A stretch of 64,000 bases of DNA from Lachnospiraceae bacterium. GTDB lineage: Bacteria; Bacillota; Clostridia; Lachnospirales; Lachnospiraceae. The position numbers and the translations under genes are program-made. Shown here piece after piece: positions 24,778 to 34,423 of this stretch. A model generated the notes under the pieces. It did not search any database. It saw only the letters and a list, made by a program, of their open reading frames with translations, and had not been told where the DNA came from. Positions within the stretch are counted from its first letter, which is position 1; every line of letters starts with the position of its first letter. The stretch spans positions 1 to 64,000 of the forward strand of contig CAJTDN010000006.1 of the NCBI GenBank assembly GCA_910574865.1, given 5' to 3'.

Positions 24778-26754
24778 ATGAATAATTTAATAAAACCATT
24801 TTTGGACGCTCATATTATTTCATATGAATTAGAAAGTGAAAAAGATATAAGTAAATCATTTGAACACTTTTTTAATTATCTTACAGTACGAAACTACACA
24901 TCTAGACATTTCGATCCAGGTGACATAAGCTTGGGTAAAGGAGAGGTAGGCATAGATGGGGTGGCCATAATTGTAAATGACATTCTTGTAACGACTATGT
25001 CAGAAATTGAAGAGTTATTCAAAGTCGGTGAAACAGATATCTCCGTTTCTTTTGTTTTTGTGCAATCTAAAACATCAGAGTCATTTGACAGTAGTGAAAT
25101 GACTCAGTTTTTCGCAGCAGTAAACGACTTCCTTTCCGATGGGAAAATAATTATGAATGATAAGGCGACGGAACTTAGAACAGTATGTAAGTACATTATG
25201 CGGCATCCAACTCAGTTGTCTAAAAATCCAGACTGTCATTTGTTCTATTCCTTTACAGGGAAAATTAATGAGGATAAAACAAGAAATGCACTGGTTGAAC
25301 AAGAGATTGAAAGCTTGAAAAGAATGTCGATTTTTGATGAAGTTACCTTCGGACTCTATGACGCAGAAAGGATTATCATTTCTTGTCGTGCAATCAGAAA
25401 TAATATCAAAAAGACAATTGATATGGTAGATTGTGCTGTATTGCCTAAAGTGCATAATATTGATGAGGCATATATAGGTATAGTTAAATGTAAAGAATTT
25501 ATCAAACTGATTACAAATGATGACGGTGCTATTTTGTCCAATTTGTTTGAAGATAATGTTCGTTATTTCCAAGGGCATAATGTAATAAATGCTGAAATTC
25601 AAGCTACGTTACGAAATCCTGAAAAACAAGAAGAATTTTCAATATTGAATAATGGAGTGACAATTGTCGCAAAAGAGATGCGAAGGATGGGCAACAGTTT
25701 TACACTATCTGGGTTTCAGGTGATTAACGGATGTCAGACCAGTTTTGTTCTTTATGAAAATAGGGCCAAGTTAACAGATCAATCTTGTATTGTTTTAAAA
25801 ATTATTTCCACTAGTGATAAAAACATTACTGACTCAATTGTAAAAACAACGAATAGACAAACGCCAGTATTGAATGAAGCATTTGAAACATTGCGTGATT
25901 TTCATAAAAGATTGGAATTGGCTTATGAATCATATGATAAAAAGGATAGATTATATTATGAAAGACGCTCTAAACAATATGATTCATCGGAAATAAACAA
26001 AAATAAAATAATTTCTTTTCCTTTTCAGACATCTGCATATGTTGCAGTATTCTTAGGAGAGCCACATAGCACCCATAGATATTACGGAGAATTGCTTAAG
26101 GCGTATTCAAAACGCATATATAATGATAACGATGTTTTAGAACAGTATTGTATGGCGTCAATGTATGTGTATGCTGTTGATTCTTATTTGAAACATAGTG
26201 GACAATATAGCATTTATAAAAAATATAAGTATCATATTGCATTGATTTTGCGGTATTTTGCAAATGCGAATCCTCTTCCAGAAACTTCGAGCAAAGCAAT
26301 GAAAAAGTATTGCGAACTTCTGTATATGAAGATATCGGACGAACATTGGGCACATGACAATATTCAAAGAGCTTGTTTTATAATTGATGGTATTATTAAA
26401 AAAGGACAAGTTACGAGTAAAGATGGCAATGATATTACTAGAACGAGGGAATTTACTAACAAGATTTTAGAACGTATTGGATTTGATTCTTCATTTGTAA
26501 GTAATATTCCCAAATTACCAGATTTGAAGAAAAACGTGCAAGTAAAATGTAAGGTCGTAAATTGGAATAATTCGTTTGCTTATGTTGAACTGGTGGACTA
26601 TAAAGAAACGGGTTCGATTTATATTGGAAATATTTCGGAAAAATATATCAGTTCGATAGATGATATATTAGTTGAGAATCAAGAAATTCAAGCAAAAATA
26701 TTGGATGATAAGAGACATCCTATATTTGGGTATTCATTGACTATGCGCTTGTAG
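24778..26754 (+). CDS. AIPR-family abortive infection phage resistance protein
   Basis: A 658-residue protein; AAGGAG at 24764-24769 is 8 nt before the ATG at 24778. The AIPR signature is clear: VRYFQGHNVINAEIQATLRN, FSILNNGVTIVAKE (LNNG around residue 290), then FQVINGCQTSFVLYE (INGCQTS, 316-322) and VKTTNRQTPV. The N-terminal ~230 residues (VQSKTSESFDSSEMTQFFAAV and neighbours) look like the nuclease-fold part often seen in this family. The last ~75 residues (VQVKCKVVNWNNSFAYVELVDYK...GSIYIGNIS) look like an S1/OB-fold nucleic-acid-binding domain. Family members act in phage exclusion, alone or with a modification enzyme. Here the gene is alone, AT-rich, and flanked by RHS copies; the RHS remnant starts within about 50-70 bp of the stop. 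Confidence 0.88.
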   Translation: MNNLIKPFLDAHIISYELESEKDISKSFEHFFNYLTVRNYTSRHFDPGDISLGKGEVGIDGVAIIVNDILVTTMSEIEELFKVGETDISVSFVFVQSKTSESFDSSEMTQFFAAVNDFLSDGKIIMNDKATELRTVCKYIMRHPTQLSKNPDCHLFYSFTGKINEDKTRNALVEQEIESLKRMSIFDEVTFGLYDAERIIISCRAIRNNIKKTIDMVDCAVLPKVHNIDEAYIGIVKCKEFIKLITNDDGAILSNLFEDNVRYFQGHNVINAEIQATLRNPEKQEEFSILNNGVTIVAKEMRRMGNSFTLSGFQVINGCQTSFVLYENRAKLTDQSCIVLKIISTSDKNITDSIVKTTNRQTPVLNEAFETLRDFHKRLELAYESYDKKDRLYYERRSKQYDSSEINKNKIISFPFQTSAYVAVFLGEPHSTHRYYGELLKAYSKRIYNDNDVLEQYCMASMYVYAVDSYLKHSGQYSIYKKYKYHIALILRYFANANPLPETSSKAMKKYCELLYMKISDEHWAHDNIQRACFIIDGIIKKGQVTSKDGNDITRTREFTNKILERIGFDSSFVSNIPKLPDLKKNVQVKCKVVNWNNSFAYVELVDYKETGSIYIGNISEKYISSIDDILVENQEIQAKILDDKRHPIFGYSLTMRL

Positions 26755-26799
26755 AAACAAATTGTACAATGCGGGACATTGTGTTACTTTCGTCACTAA

Positions 26800-26938
26800 T
26801 TGTGACGATGGAACGTGCGCCTTTTATAATATCAAAAACGGGAACCAGACGAAGCAGACCGATGCCAAAGGGAACGTGGTCGCAATCGCCTACATTTCGA
26901 TGGGGTGTGTCGTCAGCTAAAGTGGCGAGGAGAACAGC
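26800..26938 (+). pseudogene. Broken 5' edge of RHS3
   Basis: From about 26820 the DNA matches RHS2 near 17670-17780 (KNGNQTKQTDALGNVV and the following D-S-M-G-R) with substitutions and a stop (TAA at about 26918). It then jumps to sequence equal to RHS2 near 18171. About 400 bp of YD repeat is missing at the join. It shows how RHS3 was truncated at its left edge. Confidence 0.7.
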
Positions 26939-26941
26939 GTG

Positions 26942-29900
26942 ATGGCAAGCGCGTATGACGCGGCCAACCGGCAGGTTTCGGTGACGGACGAGGAAGGGCG
27001 CACGGCCGTCTACGAATACGACGGCGCGGGGCGTGTTACCAAGGTGACGAACGGCGACGGCTCGACGCAGACGATGAAGTATGACGCGAACGGCAACCTG
27101 GTCGAGGGCGTGGACGGCAACGGGAACATAAGCCGCTACACGTACAATTCCACCAACGAGATCAACTCCGTGACCGACCCGAACGGCAACCTGACGGCCC
27201 TGCAGTACGACGCGCTGGGCAACCTGGAAAAGACCGTCGATTCCCTGAAGGGCGAGACGCATTATGCGTATGATTCGCGCGGGAACGTGCTGGAAATGAC
27301 GGACGCGCTGGGGCGCAAGTATGCCTACGCCTATGACAAGACCGGCAACCATGTGAAGACGACGTACCCGACCGGCGACATTTTATCCATGGAATACGAC
27401 GGCGAGGGACGGCTGACCAAGGTGACCGACGTGCAGGGCTTGTCCGTGGAATACACGTACGACGGCCTGGGGCGGACGCTGGGCGCGAAGGATAGCGAGG
27501 GGCACGCGACCGCCTGGACGTATGACGCGGCGGGCAACGTGACGAGCCAGGCCGACGGCCTGGGGCGTACCACGACCTACGCGTATGACGTATATGGACG
27601 TTTGCTGCAGGTGACGGAAGCCGACGGGAGCGTCACGACGTACGAATACGACGTGATGGACCGCCTGGTGGCGGTGACCGACGCGGAGGGCCGGCGTACG
27701 GCATTTGCCTATGACAAGGCGGGCAACCTCGTTTCCATGTCGGAGGCGGACGGGGCGGTCTGGCAGTACGCCTACGACCAGATTAACCGGCTCGTCTCGC
27801 AGACGGATCCGCTGGGCGGCACGTTAGTGTACGCGTACGACGGCAATGGAAACCTGGTCAAGCACACGGACGAGAACGGCGTGGCCTCTTCGTACACGTA
27901 TGATGGAAATGACAACCTGACGGGCGTGACGGACGGAAACGGCGGCACCTACACGTACGAGTACGACGAGCTCGACCGTTTGATCAGGGAAGTTTCCGCC
28001 ATGGGGCGCGTGCGGGAGTACCGCTACGATGCCCTGGGCAACCTGACGAAATACAAGGATCCGATGGAACTGGTCACGGAGTACGAGTACGACGTGGCGG
28101 GCAACATGATTAAGGAAATCTCCCCGAAAGGGCTGGAGACTCTCTACGGTTATGACAAGCACGGGAACGTGACTTCCGTCACCGACCCGATGGGCAACGT
28201 GACCGAGTACGGCGTGGACCTGATTGGGAACGTGACGAAAATCACGCTGCCAAACGGCGGCGAGTACCGTTACGCCTATGACAAGGCGGGCAGGATTACC
28301 AGGATGACGAGCCCGCTGGGCTATGAGAAGAAACTGGGTTACGACCTGGCCGACAACGTGGTCAGGGAGTCGGACAGCTTAGGAAACGTCACGACCTACA
28401 CGTACGACCGCCTGCACAACGTGACCTCGATGACGGACGCGATGGGCGGGACAAGCAGCTTCGGCTATGACGCGGCGGGCAACCTGACCACCGTCACCGA
28501 CGCGCTGGGGCGCACCGACACGTACGCCTACGATTTGGCCGGACGGCTGGTAGCACTGGCGGATCCGCTGGGGAAGGTGACCGCCGTCACCTACGACCCG
28601 GCGGGTAACATTACCTCGCTTGCAAGGCCAGGCGGGCGCACGACGAATTACGAATATGACAACAATTATAACCTGACTTCCGTCACCGACCCGATGGGTT
28701 ACGTGGCGCGGGCACTTTATGATAAAGACGATTGGATGACGCAGCGCACGGACGCGCTGGGGCAGGACGAGAAGTGGACGTACGACGCAAACGGGCGCGT
28801 CACCGCCCACACGAACAAGAAGGGTGACACGAGCGGTTACGAGTACGACCCGCACGGCAACGTCATCACGCTGACCGATTTCACGGGCGTGAAGAGCCAT
28901 TTCGAGTACGACGAAAACGACAACCTGATCAAGGTGACCGACCCGCTGGGCAACGTGACGAAGTACGGTTATGACGTGATGGGCAACATGACCTCCTACG
29001 TGGACGCGCGGGGGAAGGTGACGAAGTACACTTACGACCTGGAAGGGAACCTGACCTCGCGGGAAGACCCGGGCGGGCGCACCGAGAAATTTGGCTATGA
29101 CGAGAAGGGACGGCTCACCTCGTGGACGATGCCGAGCGGCAAGAAGGTGAGGTATGACTATGACAAGCTGAACAACCTGCTGGAGAAGTCGTACGAGGAT
29201 GCCAAGGGGGATAACGGAAACGACGAAGACGGCGGTTCTGGCAGTGCGGATGATGCCGTGAAAAATGGTTTGCGCGTGATTTATGCCTACAACGGCGCGG
29301 GCGAGCGTGTGGCCATGCAGGACGTGACCGGGAAGAGCACTTACGAGTACGACGCGCTGGGGCGGCTTTCCAAGGTGGCGAACGGCTCCGGCAAGGAAGT
29401 GAGTTATGTATATGACGAGGCTGACAACCTGGCGGCGGTCGTCTACCCGGACGGCACGCGGGTTTCCTACGAGTACGATTTAAATGACAACATCGTGAAG
29501 GTGACCGACCGCGAAGGGAAAGTGACGGAGTACGCCCATGACGCGCTGAACCGCGTGACGGGAACAATCCGCCCGAACGGCACGAGGACGGAAGTGACTT
29601 ACGACGCGGAAGACCACGTGACGAAGCTGGTCAACACTTGCGAGGATTGTGGGACGGTGATTTCTTCTTACGAATACGCCTACAACGCGCAGGGATACAT
29701 CGTCAGCGAGACGGCCACGGAACTGGAGGCGGGTTCGAGGAAAGACCCAAGTTGGGACGAGTGGTATGGCGGCTGCACGACCGGCGTGGCGGGAAAGGCC
29801 GTCAGCGGGGGCGTGGGCAAGTATCCGAACTGGAACGGACTCGGCGGGAATGCAAGTGACGGCACGGCCACGGATGGAAATGCGACCGATGGTACGGCGG

Positions 29901-32044
29901 ACAAGTGTCACGAGCACGATGAGAAGAGCGTCACGACCAAGCGGACGTACGAGTACAACGACAACTGGGAGCTGACCCGCTGCACGGAGAAGTCGGACGG
30001 CAACAAGACCGTCGTTTACAATTACGAGTACGACAAGGTCGGCAACCGCACGGTCTACGAGCGTCTGGAAAACGGCGTGACGAAGGAGCGGTACAAGTAC
30101 GAGTACAACGACGCCAACCAGCTCGTGAAGCGGAAGAACACGCGCATCTGGGGCGACCCGGGAACGACGTACCAGTACGACGGCGACGGCAACCTGGTCC
30201 AGGAGCAGGACCGCACGAACCATGCCGACCCGGTGAAGTACGAGTACACGGCGGAGAACCGCCTGGCGGTCGTGAGCCAGGGCGGGACGGTCTTGATGGC
30301 GGCGATGTACGACGGCGACAACAACCGCGTCTTCCAGATAGACAACACCTACAAGTGGGAGGACTGCTACGGAGACGACGTGCTGATTCCGAAGTCCGAA
30401 CGGACGGAGAACGGCGACAGCCCGCAGGAGGAGCTTGCCTCGCTCGTGAAGGGCGGGGCGAACGCCAAGGGCTACACCCTGACGGAGTACGTCAACGACG
30501 TGAACCGGGAGAACGCGGAAGTGCTGGCCGAGTACAAGGCCGACGGGACGATGCGCCAGGCCTACACCTACGGGGAAAGCGGGAACGGCGAACGAATCGG
30601 CGTGGACAAGGTTGATAAGTCCACGGAAACGAGCTATTATATGTATGACGGGCGTGGCAGCGTGATCGGTCTCGTGACGGACGACGGAACGCTCACGAAC
30701 AGCTACACCTACGACCCATACGGCACCTTGACATCGGGCACGGCGGACGCGGTGAACTACTACGGTTACAACGCGGAATCGACGAACACCAAGACCGGCC
30801 TGCAATATTTGAGGGCACGGTACTACGACCCGGAGAATGGAAGCTTCACCTCGGAAGATACCGAGGACGGGGAACTGCCGTTCCCGCTGACGCGGAACCG
30901 GTACGTCTATGCGTTGAACAATCCGCTGAACTACAAGGATCCGACCGGGCATAAGAGCAAGGCAGTCGGGAAAGCGGTGTCCGGCATGGCTGGCGGTGCG
31001 GTTGGCGGCGTGATGGGCGCGATTGGCACTCGCACGAGCACAAAACAAAAAGTGAACCAGCCGGTGAAGAATGTCGCTTCGGCTCCGAGAAGGTCGATGC
31101 AACGGGAGACCGGTAACGCGTCGGGCGCGGCAAGTGGGCATTCCAAGGGCGGAAGCGTGCAGGCATCCGATTCCACGGGCAACAAGGCCGGGAGCATGGC
31201 GACCGGGAATACGGGGAAACTGTCGGGAATGTCGGGAGTGACCGGAAACCAGAGGTCGAGTTACAAGGAACAGATGGCGAAGGTGCGGCTGGAACAGTCC
31301 AGGCGGGTGACGTGCTCGGCAGGGCAGAAGAATGCGAGTGCGGGAGTTCTGTCACCAGATACGACACAAGAATTGTTGCAGTTATTACCATTATTAACAC
31401 CAGAGATGTTGGCTGCACTTGCGGCCATTGCCCCATGGATTGCGCTTTTTGCGGCAGGAGTAATGGTGGCGGTGTATATGCCGACCGTGACACATGAAAT
31501 TAAGCCGACTGAGCATGAGGGTGATTCGAAGGCACTAACGGGAGATGTGCTGGACGCTAACGGGCATGTAATTGCAAAAGCAGGAGGTGGTGCACCGAAT
31601 CCAAATAGAAATAACAAAAAACTTGCAAAGAATATTTTAAGAACGGCTATTCAAACGAAAAAGGTCATAGATTCCTTGGAGAAAGTGGGAGAAGTGGCTG
31701 AAACGGTTGCTCAGGCTGGTTCAGGGAGTGTAATTGGTAATTTGACCAGTGGTGGAAAGCCAAAAAATCAAAAAGGAATTGGAGGAAAAGGATGGAGAGG
31801 AGATAAAACTTGGAGAGAAAATGTAAAGACGGTGAGTGAAGGAGGAAATATAGAATCAATAAATGGGATAATACCTACGGAACAAGAGGCTATTGACTTG
31901 ATAGAAGCAGCAGGTGGAACTTACCTTAGAACTGAAAATGGACATGCTTCACCAAACCCGCATTATTATCGTCATGTCAATTATCTTACGGCTGATGGAA
32001 AGAAGGGAGCAATACGGATTCAGGAGATACGAGGAGGAAAATAA
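26942..32044 (+). CDS. RHS3: 5'-truncated RHS/YD-repeat protein with a distinct toxin tip
   Basis: A 1700-residue frame. It has no secretion or DUF6531 region and begins in mid YD repeats, although GAGGAG at 26927-26932 happens to sit 9 nt before the ATG. It is near-identical to RHS2 over long stretches. The core ends NRYVYALNNPLNYKDPTGH (about 30955). The shared pretoxin runs to TCSAGQK (about 31330). A hydrophobic helix pair (LLPLLTPEMLAALAAIAPW, then ALFAAGVMVAVYM), a GGGAPNPN linker and a unique tip follow. The last ~65 residues hold PTEQEAIDLIEAAGGTY, ENGHASPNPHYYRHVNYLT and KKGAIRIQEI; the His/Asn-rich NPHYYRHVNY segment looks catalytic, but the family is not named here. The immunity gene starts at the very next base after the stop. 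Confidence 0.85.
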   Translation: MASAYDAANRQVSVTDEEGRTAVYEYDGAGRVTKVTNGDGSTQTMKYDANGNLVEGVDGNGNISRYTYNSTNEINSVTDPNGNLTALQYDALGNLEKTVDSLKGETHYAYDSRGNVLEMTDALGRKYAYAYDKTGNHVKTTYPTGDILSMEYDGEGRLTKVTDVQGLSVEYTYDGLGRTLGAKDSEGHATAWTYDAAGNVTSQADGLGRTTTYAYDVYGRLLQVTEADGSVTTYEYDVMDRLVAVTDAEGRRTAFAYDKAGNLVSMSEADGAVWQYAYDQINRLVSQTDPLGGTLVYAYDGNGNLVKHTDENGVASSYTYDGNDNLTGVTDGNGGTYTYEYDELDRLIREVSAMGRVREYRYDALGNLTKYKDPMELVTEYEYDVAGNMIKEISPKGLETLYGYDKHGNVTSVTDPMGNVTEYGVDLIGNVTKITLPNGGEYRYAYDKAGRITRMTSPLGYEKKLGYDLADNVVRESDSLGNVTTYTYDRLHNVTSMTDAMGGTSSFGYDAAGNLTTVTDALGRTDTYAYDLAGRLVALADPLGKVTAVTYDPAGNITSLARPGGRTTNYEYDNNYNLTSVTDPMGYVARALYDKDDWMTQRTDALGQDEKWTYDANGRVTAHTNKKGDTSGYEYDPHGNVITLTDFTGVKSHFEYDENDNLIKVTDPLGNVTKYGYDVMGNMTSYVDARGKVTKYTYDLEGNLTSREDPGGRTEKFGYDEKGRLTSWTMPSGKKVRYDYDKLNNLLEKSYEDAKGDNGNDEDGGSGSADDAVKNGLRVIYAYNGAGERVAMQDVTGKSTYEYDALGRLSKVANGSGKEVSYVYDEADNLAAVVYPDGTRVSYEYDLNDNIVKVTDREGKVTEYAHDALNRVTGTIRPNGTRTEVTYDAEDHVTKLVNTCEDCGTVISSYEYAYNAQGYIVSETATELEAGSRKDPSWDEWYGGCTTGVAGKAVSGGVGKYPNWNGLGGNASDGTATDGNATDGTADKCHEHDEKSVTTKRTYEYNDNWELTRCTEKSDGNKTVVYNYEYDKVGNRTVYERLENGVTKERYKYEYNDANQLVKRKNTRIWGDPGTTYQYDGDGNLVQEQDRTNHADPVKYEYTAENRLAVVSQGGTVLMAAMYDGDNNRVFQIDNTYKWEDCYGDDVLIPKSERTENGDSPQEELASLVKGGANAKGYTLTEYVNDVNRENAEVLAEYKADGTMRQAYTYGESGNGERIGVDKVDKSTETSYYMYDGRGSVIGLVTDDGTLTNSYTYDPYGTLTSGTADAVNYYGYNAESTNTKTGLQYLRARYYDPENGSFTSEDTEDGELPFPLTRNRYVYALNNPLNYKDPTGHKSKAVGKAVSGMAGGAVGGVMGAIGTRTSTKQKVNQPVKNVASAPRRSMQRETGNASGAASGHSKGGSVQASDSTGNKAGSMATGNTGKLSGMSGVTGNQRSSYKEQMAKVRLEQSRRVTCSAGQKNASAGVLSPDTTQELLQLLPLLTPEMLAALAAIAPWIALFAAGVMVAVYMPTVTHEIKPTEHEGDSKALTGDVLDANGHVIAKAGGGAPNPNRNNKKLAKNILRTAIQTKKVIDSLEKVGEVAETVAQAGSGSVIGNLTSGGKPKNQKGIGGKGWRGDKTWRENVKTVSEGGNIESINGIIPTEQEAIDLIEAAGGTYLRTENGHASPNPHYYRHVNYLTADGKKGAIRIQEIRGGK

Positions 32045-32512
32045 ATGAAATTAGAAGATTTTAAAAGTAAAGTGAAAGTGTTGAGAAAAGAGGAAGGGAA
32101 CGGATTACGGGAAAAATATATAGAGCAATTTATAAACCGTTCCGGTCCTTTTTGGGAGAGAATAGAGGATGTACATAAGTTTAAGGATGGCTATTGTTAT
32201 GAGGGATACTTGTGGGATTGCATGAAAAAACCCATACTTATTAAAGAATCATATGTGGAATTAAAAGCAGATAACATAGATAAAGTGTATGTATTTTGGG
32301 ATATAAACACTTGTGAAAGAATCTTTATAAAGGATTATTGGAAATTTGATAAAGATGCCGTACTTAAATTAAAGTTTTCCGATTTGCTAGAAGGACAAGA
32401 ACATTTACCAGAAGATATATATATTTTTGATGATAGCTTTTCATGGACTCTTATATTGACACATGAAGACATAGATGGAGAGCGATATTGTCTAAAAAGT
32501 GGTGATATTTAA
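32045..32512 (+). CDS. Immunity protein for RHS3, DUF4275-like
   Basis: A 155-residue soluble protein. GAGGAGG (32031-32037), inside the end of the toxin gene, lies 7 nt before the ATG, and the start abuts the toxin stop. This tight coupling is typical of toxin/immunity pairs. The sequence YVFWDINTCERIFIKDYWKF, then LPEDIYIFDDSFSWTLILTHED resembles DUF4275, a family with YVFYQHS..., DIYVVDKDFSWT and THE motifs that is common next to polymorphic toxins. It is predicted to bind and block the RHS3 tip in the cytoplasm. Confident as an immunity gene by position; the family call is by pattern. Confidence 0.75.
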   Translation: MKLEDFKSKVKVLRKEEGNGLREKYIEQFINRSGPFWERIEDVHKFKDGYCYEGYLWDCMKKPILIKESYVELKADNIDKVYVFWDINTCERIFIKDYWKFDKDAVLKLKFSDLLEGQEHLPEDIYIFDDSFSWTLILTHEDIDGERYCLKSGDI

Positions 32513-32560
32513 AGTATGGTGAAAAGGTTCCTATGATATGGTAAATTGGGAAATGGTAGT

Positions 32561-32597
32561 TTGTCATCTGGTCGTCTTAAGGCTGACCAGATGGCAA
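32561..32597 (+). terminator. Strong stem-loop after the RHS3 immunity gene
   Basis: TTGTCATCTGGTC (32561-32573) pairs with GACCAGATGGCAA (32585-32597), 13 bp with one G-U, loop of 11 nt. There is no T-run, so termination is uncertain. It may instead protect the 3' end of the toxin/immunity message. Confidence 0.45.
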
Positions 32598-32715
32598 CGG
32601 TATTAGAAATCATTAAAGATTGTTAAATGATTTTTGATGAGAAGCCAGGTGCACTTTTTCATGGTAAGTGATTGCTATATACTTTTTTGAGCAAGAGCAC
32701 TCTCATCTGGTGCCA

Positions 32716-32925
32716 CTAGGGAACGACGTACAAGTATGATGGTGACGGTAACCTAATCTAAGAACAGGATTGCACGAATTATGCCAGTCCAGCGAAATGA
32801 AGGAAGGAGCCAACGCCAAGGACTATACTCGGATGGAGTATGTCAATGACGTGGAATGGGAAAACGAGGAAGTGTTGGCCGAGTACAAGGTTGACGGTAC
32901 GGCGCGCTAGGCTTACATCTATATG
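32716..32925 (+). pseudogene. Degenerate RHS fragment
   Basis: Matches RHS segments encoding GTTYKYDGDGNLVQEQDCTNYADPV and KGGANAKGYTLTEYVNDVNR with V-L-A-E-Y-K-A-D-G-T, but with an in-frame TAA, a TAG, and an internal deletion joining the two parts. It is the left scar of the interval that holds the transposase relic and the radical SAM operon. Confidence 0.75.
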
Positions 32926-33129
32926 AGTAGCCTCGAACTCATCGAGATATCGAGATATTGAAGGGATTACAAAAATATTGAAACACGGATGATAAAAAAG
33001 GTCGAAAAGGCTGGTAATTAAATTGCCACGGGATGGATAAAGGATTGTCATTAGAAGGCAAAGAAAAGAACGGCATGGCAAATGAGTTTGTCTTTTGGAT
33101 TTTTGACAAGCAAGAATCAGGAGGAGGGT

Positions 33130-34235
33130 TTCGGATGCTTATGCCTCACCCAGGCGGTTGGTCTTGTACCTGACATCGAGATGGATGCAGATGCCTATGA
33201 GCATGGCCCGGAACGAGAAGTGGTCCTTGCCCCATATTTTCAAGTGCTGCAGGCAGTAATCGTTCAGGACGCGGTTGTTCACCCGTTCGCCATATATTTT
33301 TTGTACCGCTCGGAGTCCCGGGAGATGCGGGTCTGGAAACGCAGGTCGCCATGGTTCTTTATGTAAACGGTACGGCCGTAGTTCCCGGGGGAGCACGTTT
33401 CCGCATGCGGGCAGGAATCAACATGGCCGTACTTGAGTGGGTAGCGGTACTTGCGGGCATTTTTCATGGGGCGTTGCCCCATGGAATACATCTTGTGTCC
33501 GGCCATGCATAAGATATGCTTATCCTTGTCGAAGGTGATGTATTCCGGGTCGTTTTCCGAGGACTTGGCACGACCGTTGATGTCCTAGTACGGCGTTTTT
33601 CAATTAACTACACTTAAAGAATGCTGTATTTATCAGTATTTTAGGCAAAATATAGTCCAGTTAATTAGCGAACGATATACTAGTGCTCGAGTAACTCGTA
33701 AGTCGGAATGTTGTCATGTGCTGAGTCGAGGCAGATGTTTTTTGGGAAAAGGCCGAAGGAATGCCGCCCGAAGTCGTCAATGGCGTAAAGGAAGTTCTTG
33801 CTGTCCCGCCGTGTCTTGGTGAACTTCATCGTTATTGGGAGTTCGATTTTTAACGAGTCGTTCCGATAGCTGAGCATATACAGCGAGTGTCCGAAATACC
33901 AGCAGTTGTTGTTACTGTCCCATCCCCGGTCGGTATCCAGGTCGGAATAATGGCGTTGGCAGGTGTGGTAGAGCGGTCAGTCGGAATCGCAGGAAGGTGT
34001 CTCCTGTACGGCGAGGAAAGCGAGGTGACCGCCGTGTTGTCCTCGGACAAGGTGAGGTTTTTGGAAACAATCAGCCCGGCCTCCATGGACGGGAGGACGG
34101 TAAGCAGGTAGAAGATTTTCTAGAGGGCAACTTTGGGAGTGTTGGTTGTTCTTTGGTGGAATAATATCAGGAGATGAATTTCTTGATAGGATTGGGATTG
34201 AAATCCAGTAGTTTCTTTTGTTCCTCATCGTAAAT
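33130..34235 (-). pseudogene. Decayed DDE transposase (IS1182/IS4-like), minus strand
   Basis: Read on the minus strand, pieces of one transposase appear in order across several frames: DEEQKKLLDFNPNPIKKFIS near 34210, then GWDSNNNCWYFGHSLYMLSY near 33900, LPITMKFTKTRRDSKNFLYA and DDFGRHSFGLFPKNICLDSA near 33780, NIPTYELLE near 33700, DINGRAKSSENDPEYITFDK near 33560, GHKMYSMGQRPMKNARKYR near 33490, CSPGNYGRTVYIKNHGDLRF near 33390, and ERVNNRVLNDYCLQHLKIWG with IGICIHLDVRYK near 33200. About 85 bp between 33600 and 33690 do not fit. Multiple frameshifts and stops make it inactive. It marks past insertion activity beside the cargo operon. Confidence 0.8.
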
Positions 34236-34423
34236 GTGAAAGTGCTAATGAGGGCGAGAGAGTCTGCAATCGCATATTTCGGATGTTTTTTGTGTAGTAT
34301 AAATATTGAGGAAACGTTACGGAAATGCAGGGGATGAATAGGTGATTTTATTTAGAAAAAAGTGTGGAGATTCAAGGACTTTGAATTTCCGAGAGTATTC
34401 GAAGATGAAAGGAGGAGGTTTTA

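Noticed and set aside
33082-33366. Plus-strand ORF of about 94 codons
   Set aside because: It is the shadow of the minus-strand transposase relic, whose protein pattern is clear.
34174-34233. A 19-codon ORF ending in Ser/Cys residues that could be a precursor peptide for the radical SAM enzyme
   Set aside because: It is antisense to the N-terminal part of the transposase relic and its ribosome site is too close to the ATG.
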